Below are positions 1 through 5,487 of a stretch of DNA of 8,937 bases, piece after piece. Every line of letters starts with the position of its first letter. Positions within the stretch are counted from its first letter, which is position 1. The stretch is taken from positions 5,765-14,701 of the forward strand of contig WVXJ01000163.1 in assembly GCA_011773575.1 (NCBI GenBank). Direction: 5' to 3'. Position numbers and translations under genes: made by a program. A model generated the notes under the pieces. The model did no database searches, was not told the origin of the DNA, and saw only the letters and a program-made list of their open reading frames with translations. Source of the DNA: Armatimonadota bacterium. Its GTDB lineage: Bacteria; Armatimonadota; Hebobacteria; Hebobacterales; WVXJ01.

Positions 1-1209
1 CTGCGGCTGATGGATGTGGGAGATTTCGTGGGGGTGGTTGGGACTCCGTTTCGCACCCGCACGGAGGAAATCACCCTGAGAGTGAAGGAGTGGGTGGTAC
101 TGGCAAAGGCGCTGCGGGCTTTGCCGGAGAAGTGGCACGGGCTGAAAGATGTGGAGACCCGTTATCGCCAGCGTTACGTGGATTTGATCGCCAACCCTCA
201 AGTGCGCGAGACTTTTGAGGCGCGCACAGCAGCCACCCGCGCGATGCGGAATCTATTGGACGGCCGCGGCTTCGTGGAGGTGGAAACCCCCATGATGCAG
301 CCCATTCCGGGAGGCGCCGCGGCGAGGCCCTTTGTCACTCACCACAATGTCCTGGGAATTGACCTCTATTTGCGGATTGCACCGGAACTCTACCTGAAGC
401 GGCTGGTGGTCGGCGGGCTGGAGCGGGTGTATGAGATAAACCGCAATTTCCGCAATGAGGGTGTCTCCTCCCGGCACAATCCGGAATTTACGATGTTGGA
501 GGCCTACCAGGCGTATGCGGATTACCGAGCGATGATGGAGCTCGCCAAAGACCTGATTTGCGCGGCGGCGGAGGCGGCTTGCGGGGGTCTGCGTTTTACC
601 TACCAGGAGAAAGAGATTGATTTGGGCGCGCCGTGGACAGAGATCGCCTATTGGGATGCGATAGAGAAATACGCAAAAGTTGATTTGCGCAAAGCCGAGA
701 CCCTGGAGGAGACGAGCAAACTTTGCAAAGGGCTGGAGCTGCCGGCCGGGAGTGATTGCAGTCTGATGAGTCTTGTGGATGCGGTCTTCGAACATTATGT
801 GCAGTCCAACCTGGTGCAGCCGACTTTCGTGACCGACTATCCGACCGAGGTGTCTCCGCTGGCGAAGAGCCGGGCGGATGATCCAAGTTTAACGGAGAGG
901 TTCGAGATCTTCGCCGCCAACCAGGAACTGGCGAATGCCTTCTCTGAGTTGAATGATCCCCTGGAACAGCGCCGCAGATTCGAGCAGCAGGTCGAGGCAC
1001 GAGCGGCCGGCGATGAAGAGGCGCATCGCTTGGACGAGGATTTCCTGCGGGCGCTTGAATATGGGATGCCGCCGACAGGAGGGCTGGGTATCGGTATTGA
1101 CCGGCTGGTGATGCTGCTGACCGATTCTCCTTCCATTCGAGATGTCATCTTCTTCCCCCACATGAGGCCGGAGCGGATCCACGAAGGGGGAGAAGCGCAG
1201 GATGAGTAA
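1..1209 (+). CDS. lysS: Lysyl-tRNA synthetase, class II (5' end outside window)
   Basis: This enzyme attaches lysine to tRNA-Lys in the cytoplasm using ATP. The reading frame is open from base 1 (Leu-Arg-Leu-Met), so the gene starts upstream and the Met at base 10 is internal. 402 residues are visible. Bacterial LysS is usually about 490-510 residues, so roughly 100 N-terminal residues, most of the OB-fold anticodon-binding domain, are missing. Visible class II landmarks are the KWHGLKDVETRYRQRY linker, motif 1 around FVEVETPMMQPIPGGAAARP, motif 2 FRNEG (from base 448) followed by RHNPEFTMLEAYQAYADY, and motif 3 GLGIGIDRLVMLLTDS (from base 1081). These match bacterial LysS closely. The stop codon lies inside the thiE start region, with an 8-base overlap, so the two genes are probably co-transcribed and translationally coupled. 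No truncation or frameshift is seen in the visible part. Confidence 0.97.
   Translation: MRLMDVGDFVGVVGTPFRTRTEEITLRVKEWVVLAKALRALPEKWHGLKDVETRYRQRYVDLIANPQVRETFEARTAATRAMRNLLDGRGFVEVETPMMQPIPGGAAARPFVTHHNVLGIDLYLRIAPELYLKRLVVGGLERVYEINRNFRNEGVSSRHNPEFTMLEAYQAYADYRAMMELAKDLICAAAEAACGGLRFTYQEKEIDLGAPWTEIAYWDAIEKYAKVDLRKAETLEETSKLCKGLELPAGSDCSLMSLVDAVFEHYVQSNLVQPTFVTDYPTEVSPLAKSRADDPSLTERFEIFAANQELANAFSELNDPLEQRRRFEQQVEARAAGDEEAHRLDEDFLRALEYGMPPTGGLGIGIDRLVMLLTDSPSIRDVIFFPHMRPERIHEGGEAQDE
1186..1194 (+). promoter_or_regulatory. Probable ribosome binding site of thiE inside lysS
   Basis: A purine-rich GGGGGAGAA run lies inside the last codons of lysS, about 7-9 bases before the thiE ATG at 1202. 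It supports that start and suggests that ribosomes finishing lysS can reinitiate at thiE, given the ATGAGTAA stop/start overlap. Confidence 0.55.
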
Positions 1210-1852
1210 CAGCAAGCCTCGCGTTCAAGGCCTTTATGTAATTACTCAGACCGACCCCGCCAAGAAGCGCACCCACATTGATGTGGCAAGGGCCGCGCTG
1301 GAAGGCGGAGCCGCGATTATCCAACTGCGTGATAAGGAAGCCACCACCCGCGAACTATTGAAAACGGCGCGGAATATCAGGGAACTCACCCGTCAGGCAG
1401 GGGCGCTCTTTTTCGTTAATGACAGGTTGGATGTGGCATTGGCGGCGAAGGCGGAGGGGGTCCATCTGGGTGAAGATGATATGCCGGTTGCCATCGCCCG
1501 CGGGCTGGCCGGCGATAGACTGATTATCGGCGCGTCGGTCAGCACTCCTAAGGAGGCGGTGGAAGCGGAGCGGACGGGCGCGGATTATCTGGGCATCGGT
1601 TCCATCTTTCCCACCCCCTCGAAAAAGGACGCGGGCCCGCCGCGAGGAGTGGGAATCATCCGGCAAGTGAAAGCGGTGACGAAACTTCCCGTAATCGCCA
1701 TCGGTGGTATCAATGCTGACAATGCAGGGGAAGTGTTGGAGGCGGGCGCGGACGGTATTGCGGTGATTTCCGCCATCAGCGGGGCAGAGGATATGACCGC
1801 GGCAACCGCGAATTTGGTAAGATTGGTGGGGCAGTATAGAGTTAAGAGTTGA
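1202..1852 (+). CDS. thiE: Thiamine phosphate synthase
   Basis: The enzyme joins HMP-pyrophosphate and thiazole phosphate to give thiamine monophosphate, releasing pyrophosphate. The 216-residue length is normal for this TIM-barrel family. Family motifs run in the expected order: QLRDK (41-45), FVNDR (71-75), GVHLGEDD (86-93), IGASVST (109-115), the phosphate-loop region GIGSIFPTPSKKDA (131-144) and PVIAIGGI (163-170). The ATG at 1202 overlaps the lysS stop and has a purine-rich Shine-Dalgarno-like stretch before it, which favours this start. thiC follows, so the pair serves the pyrimidine and coupling branches of thiamine synthesis. The last codons (Arg-Val-Lys-Ser) and the TGA stop lie inside a degenerate AGAGTTG heptamer array, so the extreme C-terminus is probably repeat-derived. 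Thiazole-phosphate TenI-like proteins are a related alternative, but the motif set fits ThiE. Confidence 0.95.
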   Translation: MSNSKPRVQGLYVITQTDPAKKRTHIDVARAALEGGAAIIQLRDKEATTRELLKTARNIRELTRQAGALFFVNDRLDVALAAKAEGVHLGEDDMPVAIARGLAGDRLIIGASVSTPKEAVEAERTGADYLGIGSIFPTPSKKDAGPPRGVGIIRQVKAVTKLPVIAIGGINADNAGEVLEAGADGIAVISAISGAEDMTAATANLVRLVGQYRVKS

Positions 1853-1879
1853 GAGTTCAGGGTTGAGTGTTGAGAGTTG
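1838..1879 (+). repeat. Heptamer array, forward arm (six degenerate AGAGTTG units)
   Basis: Six consecutive 7-base units can be read without a gap: AGAGTTA, AGAGTTG, AGAGTTC, AGGGTTG, AGTGTTG, AGAGTTG. The array starts within the last codons of thiE, supplies its TGA stop (1850-1852), and runs into the thiE-thiC gap. A similar array in the opposite orientation lies 20 bases downstream, and another forward copy ends the second ABC gene. The form resembles the short tandemly repeated heptamers described in cyanobacteria. That is an analogy of shape, not an assignment. Confidence 0.85.
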
Positions 1880-1898
1880 GAAACCCGGAACATCGGAG

Positions 1899-1933
1899 AC
1901 TCTCTCAACTCAGAACTCATTACTCGCAACTCA
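1899..1933 (-). repeat. Heptamer array, reverse arm before thiC
   Basis: Five 7-base units read on the plus strand as ACTCTCT, CAACTCA, GAACTCA, TTACTCG, CAACTCA. They are reverse-complement versions of the AGAGTTG units upstream. Bases 1902-1911 (CTCTCAACTC) are the exact complement of 1846-1855 (GAGTTGAGAG). Overall pairing between the arms is imperfect. The thiC leader could therefore fold into an extended, slippery hairpin just before the thiC start at 1946. Confidence 0.8.
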
Positions 1934-1945
1934 CAAAGTGAAACC

Positions 1946-3253
1946 ATGACCCAATTTGAAGCTGCTCGTTCAGGCAATATCACTCCGGAGATGAAGCAGG
2001 TTGCCGCCGCGGAGGGAATCTTCGCGGAGGAGTTGCGCGCGCAGATTGCCGCAGGCAGAGTTGTCATCCCTGCAAACCACAACCACGCGAACCTGCAGCC
2101 GATAGGCATCGGCACCGGCCTCCGCGTCAAAGTCAACGCCAATCTCGGCACCTCAGAAGTCGAACCCGACGCGGAGGGCGCCAAGAAGCGGCTGATGATG
2201 GCGCTGGAGGCAAAGGCGGATACGGTTATGGATCTCTCCACCGCGGGAGGGCTGGATGATATTCGCCGCGCGCTCATCGGCGCTTGTCCCGCGCCATTCG
2301 GCACAGTCCCCATCTATCAGGCGGCGGTGGCGGCTCTGAAACAGCACGGCGATATCGCAAGCATGACGGAAGACGACCTCTTCGAGGTCATCGCCCGCCA
2401 AGCTGAGGACGGGGTTGATTTCATTACCGTACATTGTGGAGTGAACCGGGAGAGTGTCCGTCAGTTGGAGAGTGCCCAGCGGCTGTGCGGGGTAGTGAGC
2501 CGGGGCGGGGCCTTCACCATTTGTTGGATGAGAGCAAATCAGCGGGAGAATCCGCTTTTCGAGAGTTTTGACAGGCTGTTGGAAATCGCGCGGGAACATG
2601 ATGTCACCCTGAGTTTGGGAGACGGCCTCAGACCCGGTGCGCTTGCCGATGGGACGGACCGGCCGCAGGTGACGGAGACTATCATTCTTGGCGAGTTGGC
2701 GGAGCGCTGTCGCGCCGCCGGTGTACAGGTGATGATTGAAGGGCCCGGCCATCTGCCGCTGGACCAGGTGGCGGCAAATGTAAGACTTCAGAAAAGTATC
2801 TGTCAGGATGCGCCATTTTATGTGTTGGGCCCGATAGTGACGGATATTGCGCCCGGGTATGACCATATCACTTCCGCAATCGGCGGGGCTGTAGCGGCGA
2901 TGGCGGGGGCGGATTTTCTCTGCTATGTAACTCCCGCGGAACACCTGGGGCTGCCCAATGCAGAAGAAGTGAGAGAAGGCGTGATGGCGGCGCGCATCGC
3001 CGCCCATGCCGCGGATGTTGTTCGGTTGGGAGAGAAAGCCCGCGCCTGGGATAATGAAATGGCGCGGGCGCGCAACGCGCTGGACTGGCAGCGCCAGTTT
3101 GAACTCGCCATTGACCCCGAAAAAGCAAGACGCGGCTTCCGCCCCGCGCCTGAGAAGACTGCCGACCCCGGCGGATGCTCCATGTGCGGCGGGTATTGCG
3201 TGTTTTCGCTGCTGCAAGGCGAGGAAGCAGCCAGTGGCAGGCAGGCGAAGTAA
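1946..3253 (+). CDS. thiC: Phosphomethylpyrimidine (HMP-P) synthase ThiC
   Basis: ThiC is a radical SAM enzyme that rearranges aminoimidazole ribotide into hydroxymethylpyrimidine phosphate, the pyrimidine of thiamine. From ATG 1946 the protein has 435 residues, typical of the shorter ThiC group without the long N-terminal domain. The frame is open further upstream, but that part is heptamer repeat and the first ATG-initiated family-like sequence is MTQFEAARSGNITPEMKQVA, so 1946 is preferred. No strong Shine-Dalgarno is seen. Conserved blocks are VNANLGTS, LSLGDGLRPGALADGTDRPQ, MIEGPGHLPLDQV, VLGPIVTDIAPGYDHITSAIGGA and FLCYVTPAEHLGLP. The C-terminal iron-sulfur motif is Cys411, Cys414 and Cys418, i.e. 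CX2CX3C rather than the CX2CX4C of long ThiC proteins. From memory, short anaerobe-type ThiC and the paralogue BzaF (hydroxybenzimidazole synthase) also have the shorter spacing. Adjacency to thiE favours ThiC. Confidence 0.95.
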   Translation: MTQFEAARSGNITPEMKQVAAAEGIFAEELRAQIAAGRVVIPANHNHANLQPIGIGTGLRVKVNANLGTSEVEPDAEGAKKRLMMALEAKADTVMDLSTAGGLDDIRRALIGACPAPFGTVPIYQAAVAALKQHGDIASMTEDDLFEVIARQAEDGVDFITVHCGVNRESVRQLESAQRLCGVVSRGGAFTICWMRANQRENPLFESFDRLLEIAREHDVTLSLGDGLRPGALADGTDRPQVTETIILGELAERCRAAGVQVMIEGPGHLPLDQVAANVRLQKSICQDAPFYVLGPIVTDIAPGYDHITSAIGGAVAAMAGADFLCYVTPAEHLGLPNAEEVREGVMAARIAAHAADVVRLGEKARAWDNEMARARNALDWQRQFELAIDPEKARRGFRPAPEKTADPGGCSMCGGYCVFSLLQGEEAASGRQAK

Positions 3254-3282
3254 GAAACCCACCCCGCGAGGAATCCAGCGCG

Positions 3283-3367
3283 CCTTGAAAGGTGCGGCGG
3301 CCAAAGTGGGTCATCCGCGTAGCTACGCACTGTGACGAGGCGGCGGGGTTGGGAAACCCCGCCCTAC
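3283..3367 (+). repeat. 85-base direct repeat, copy 1
   Basis: This copy aligns without gaps to 3408-3492. There are 8 mismatches in 85 positions (about 91% identity), seven of them transitions, and five cluster at 3321-3329. It contains a perfect 12-base palindrome GCGTAGCTACGC (3317-3328) that copy 2 lacks, and it ends in the GGCGGGGTT/AACCCCGCC hairpin plus CTAC. An imperfect CGCGCCTT...AAGGTGCG stem spans its left edge. Confidence 0.9.
3342..3367 (-). repeat. GTAG-hairpin (REP-like) element 1
   Basis: Stem GGCGGGGTT (3342-3350) and AACCCCGCC (3355-3363) pair perfectly over 9 bp around a GGGA loop, followed by CTAC (3364-3367). Read on the minus strand this is GTAG followed at once by a GC-rich hairpin, the general architecture of REP elements mobilised by RAYT proteins. 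There is no T-run, so it is a poor Rho-independent terminator candidate. Confidence 0.7.
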
Positions 3368-3400
3368 AAGGGGAAACCCCCATCTCTTTGCCCAAGAATT

Positions 3401-3424
3401 CGCCGCACCTTGAAAGGTGCGGCG
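3401..3424. repeat. Perfect 11-bp inverted repeat
   Basis: CGCCGCACCTT (3401-3411) and AAGGTGCGGCG (3414-3424) are exact reverse complements separated by GA. In practice this would fold as a 10-bp stem with a TGAA loop. It straddles the left edge of direct repeat copy 2. The following bases (GCCAAGGTGA) are not T-rich, so it does not look like an intrinsic terminator. Confidence 0.85.
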
Positions 3425-3492
3425 GCCAAGGTGAGTCATCCGCGTGGATGCGTGCTGTAACGAGGCGGCGGGGTTGGGAAACCCCGCCCTAC
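3408..3492 (+). repeat. 85-base direct repeat, copy 2
   Basis: This is the second copy, 125 bases after copy 1 and separated from it by a 40-base spacer that contains a small GGGG-AAA-CCCC palindrome. Its variable core folds differently: CATCC (3437-3441) pairs with GGATG (3446-3450) around GCGT, replacing the copy 1 palindrome. The conserved right half carries the same hairpin and CTAC tail as copy 1. Confidence 0.9.
3467..3492 (-). repeat. GTAG-hairpin (REP-like) element 2
   Basis: This is the same 26 bases as element 1, as part of repeat copy 2: stem GGCGGGGTT (3467-3475), loop GGGA, AACCCCGCC (3480-3488), then CTAC (3489-3492). Confidence 0.7.
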
Positions 3493-3505
3493 CCTCCTCC
3501 GCCAT

Positions 3506-3530
3506 CCTACTTCGCACAAGGCTTCGTAGG
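3506..3530. repeat. CCTAC/GTAGG hairpin with TTCGC...GCTTC loop, copy A
   Basis: CCTAC (3506-3510) and GTAGG (3526-3530) flank a 15-base loop that begins TTCGC and ends GGCTTC. A related element at 7333-7354 has stem CTGC/GCAG and the same loop ends. The right arm could instead pair onward as CGTAG (3525-3529) with CTACG (3539-3543), giving two mutually exclusive folds. Confidence 0.6.
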
Positions 3531-3560
3531 ACAAGCGGCTACGGAGGGCAAGCAGCAGAT

Positions 3561-3585
3561 GGCAGGACGCGAGGTCCTGCCCTAC
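3561..3585 (-). repeat. GTAG-hairpin (REP-like) element 3
   Basis: Stem GGCAGGAC (3561-3568) and GTCCTGCC (3574-3581) pair over 8 bp around GCGAG, followed by CTAC (3582-3585). The flanking tetranucleotide and the GGC start of the stem match elements 1 and 2, but the rest of the stem differs with pairing preserved. Confidence 0.7.
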
Positions 3586-3602
3586 GAGTTCTCCTTTGTG
3601 TC

Positions 3603-3637
3603 CCCTTCGACTCGGCTCCCTTCGAGTACCCTCAGGG
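3603..3637. repeat. CCCTTCGA direct repeat with small palindromes
   Basis: CCCTTCGA occurs at 3603-3610 and 3618-3625. ACTCG (3610-3614) can pair with CGAGT (3623-3627), and CCCT/AGGG (3629-3632 and 3634-3637) adds a tight palindrome. It looks like one more short interspersed repeat module in this gap. Confidence 0.45.
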
Positions 3638-3695
3638 CAAGCAAGGCGTCAATTTACGCTTGAAGTTCTTCCACGGTATGAGATAGAGTGAGGGG

Positions 3696-5456
3696 ATGCG
3701 CAGTATTCTTCGACTTCTTCCTTATTTGCGAGAGAGCAGGCGGCTTTTGCTGGTGGTGCTGGTTTTGTCAGTGCTAAGCCAGGCCGCGCTTTTGCTCACC
3801 CCCAAGGTGATCCAGAAGATTGTCGAGAATGCGCTGGAGAAGACCCCCGAGAATATCGCTCCCTGGGCGCTGTTGATTCTGGGGTTGGCGATCATAAAAG
3901 GGGGACTATCGGCGGCGGAAACGCTGATGGGCACAAGGCTGGGCCAGCGCATTTTGCTCAATCTGCGCCAGGATATTTACGCTCACCTCTGCCGGCTGAA
4001 GCTGCGGTTCTTTGACGGGATTCGCTCCGGTGAATTGCTCTCCCGCGTTACCGCGGACCTGGAACCCATTGACACCTTCTTCTCCTGGGGGGCACGGCTC
4101 ATATTCCGCAGTGTCTTGCTCTTCATCGGTGTGTTGATTTTCTGTTTCAGCATGAACGCCAAATTGACCCTGGTTTCCCTGAGCATTGTGCCGCTGATAA
4201 GTATCACAGCATTTATGTTGGGGATGCGCATCCGGCCCACCTGGCAGACGGCGAGAGAAAAGGTGGGCGACTTCACCTCCGCGCTGGAGGAGACGCTCTC
4301 CGGTATCCGGGTGGTAAAGATGTGCACCCAGGAGCAGAACGAGACCGCCAAACTCACCCGCTCCTCGGAGTCTGTGCGGGAGAAGACCTGGCGGTCCAAC
4401 CGGATAGATGCGGCTTATCATCCCATTACCGGCCTGTGGGCGGGTTTGGCCGGGCTGATGATCCTCGCTTATGGCGGCAGTTTGATCATCGCCGGCGAGT
4501 TGACTCTTCCTGAATATGTCGCCTTCGAGATTTATCTGCTTCTGCTGCTGGTGCCGATGCGGATGATGGGCTGGATGGTCTCCGGGATGCAGCGGGCGAT
4601 AGTGGGCGCGCAGCGAATCTTCGTTTTGCTGGAGGAAGAACCTGAACCGGGGATTGAGATTCGAGGGCGGGAAGGCGAAGCCGTTGGAATCAGTCCGGCG
4701 GAGGGCATTCAAGGCCGCGTTACTTTCGAGGATGTCGCTTTCGGATATCGAGAAGGTGAGCCGGTGCTGAGCAACCTGAACCTGGAGGTGCAGCCGGGCG
4801 AAATAGTCGGCATCCTGGGTCCCACGGGAAGTGGGAAGAGCGCGCTGGTGGCATTGATCTCACGGCTCTATGACCCCTCGCAGGGCCGAGTGTTGATAGA
4901 CGGCGAGGACCTGAAGAAGTACGACCTGCGCCGGCTGCGGCGGCAGATAGGAATGGTCTTTCAAGAGCCGTTCCTCTTCTCCGGCACAATCAGGGAGAAC
5001 ATCACTTTCGGCCGGCCGGAGGCGAGCGAAGAGGAGATCGAGGAGGCGGCGAAGCGGGCGGCCCTGCATGAGTTCATTGTGGGCCTGGAAAGAGGCTATG
5101 AGACCATCATCGGAGAGCGGGGGCTGAATCTCTCCGGCGGCCAGCAGCAGCGCCTGGCCCTGGCGCGCACTTTGCTGACTGACCCCCGCATTCTGATTCT
5201 GGATGATTACACCTCCAGTGTTGACGCCCATACGGAGTTTCTCATTCAGCAGGCCCTGCAGGAACTGATGATGGGGCGGACCACTTTCATCATTTCCCAG
5301 CGAGCGGCCTCGGTGAGTATCGCGGACAAGATAATCGTTATTGACGAGGGCGAGATAGTCGAAGAGGGAAGCCCGGAGGAACTAGCCGCCATTGCCGACG
5401 GGCATTATCGGAGATTGTTGGAGGTACAGAAATCACTCGGCGTCGAGAAGCATTGA
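3696..5456 (+). CDS. ABC exporter half-transporter with degenerate ATP site
   Basis: The 586 residues form an N-terminal exporter-type membrane domain fused to an ATPase domain. Six likely membrane segments lie near 16-34, 56-75, 134-153, 157-176, 246-267 and 275-297. The ATPase has Walker A GPTGSGKSA (375-383, Lys381), Q-loop in VFQEP, signature LSGGQ (479-483) and Walker B ILILD (499-503). The catalytic Glu is replaced by Asp504 (LDDYTSSVD) and the H-loop His by Gln535 (IISQR). This Asp plus Gln pair is the hallmark of the degenerate subunit of heterodimeric exporters such as TM287/288, where TM287 reads similarly. The canonical partner follows 31 bases later. Substrate cannot be told: drugs, lipids or peptides are all possible. 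ATG 3696 fits the family N-terminus, but the GGGG before it is too close to be a good Shine-Dalgarno, so the start is only moderately certain. Confidence 0.93.
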   Translation: MRSILRLLPYLRESRRLLLVVLVLSVLSQAALLLTPKVIQKIVENALEKTPENIAPWALLILGLAIIKGGLSAAETLMGTRLGQRILLNLRQDIYAHLCRLKLRFFDGIRSGELLSRVTADLEPIDTFFSWGARLIFRSVLLFIGVLIFCFSMNAKLTLVSLSIVPLISITAFMLGMRIRPTWQTAREKVGDFTSALEETLSGIRVVKMCTQEQNETAKLTRSSESVREKTWRSNRIDAAYHPITGLWAGLAGLMILAYGGSLIIAGELTLPEYVAFEIYLLLLLVPMRMMGWMVSGMQRAIVGAQRIFVLLEEEPEPGIEIRGREGEAVGISPAEGIQGRVTFEDVAFGYREGEPVLSNLNLEVQPGEIVGILGPTGSGKSALVALISRLYDPSQGRVLIDGEDLKKYDLRRLRRQIGMVFQEPFLFSGTIRENITFGRPEASEEEIEEAAKRAALHEFIVGLERGYETIIGERGLNLSGGQQQRLALARTLLTDPRILILDDYTSSVDAHTEFLIQQALQELMMGRTTFIISQRAASVSIADKIIVIDEGEIVEEGSPEELAAIADGHYRRLLEVQKSLGVEKH

Positions 5457-5487
5457 TGGCTTGCAGCGCTGGATAGTTCAAGTTACC

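Larger units (their letters stand above)
3254..3695. other. 442-base repeat-filled intergenic region
   Basis: I see no credible gene here. Open frames through the region translate repeats and have no protein-like composition. It contains two 85-base direct repeats, three hairpins each followed by CTAC, a CCTAC/GTAGG hairpin, and a CCCTTCGA direct repeat with an ACTCG/CGAGT hairpin. No classical Rho-independent terminator (GC stem followed by a T-run) is visible after thiC. The region lies between two same-strand units and must hold the promoter for the ABC pair if they have their own. Confidence 0.8.

Noticed and set aside
253..1215. Long minus-strand open frames opposite lysS
   Set aside because: They are antisense shadows in a GC-rich gene whose plus-strand product is unambiguous.
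1877..1945. N-terminal extension of thiC starting from TTG at 1877
   Set aside because: The 23 extra residues are encoded by the heptamer arrays, and the family-like sequence begins at the ATG at 1946.
3283..3492. CRISPR array
   Set aside because: There are only two copies, the 85-base unit is too long, the copies differ, and no cas gene is present.
3653..3682. Possible promoter TTTACG - 18 bases - TATGAG before the ABC pair
   Set aside because: Each box matches the consensus at only four of six positions, and it would leave a leader of only a few bases before ATG 3696.
3292..3686. Open frames of 80-123 codons in the gap after thiC, on both strands
   Set aside because: They translate the direct repeats and hairpins, overlap one another in several frames, and resemble no protein family.
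5456..5476. Tiny ORF (ATG overlapping the first ABC stop, six residues)
   Set aside because: It is too short to support. It might act as a coupling leader, but no evidence separates it from chance.
5392..5487. Earlier TTG start for the second ABC gene
   Set aside because: It lies inside the end of the first ABC gene, the extra residues are not family-like, and the ATG at 5488 fits a normal N-terminus.
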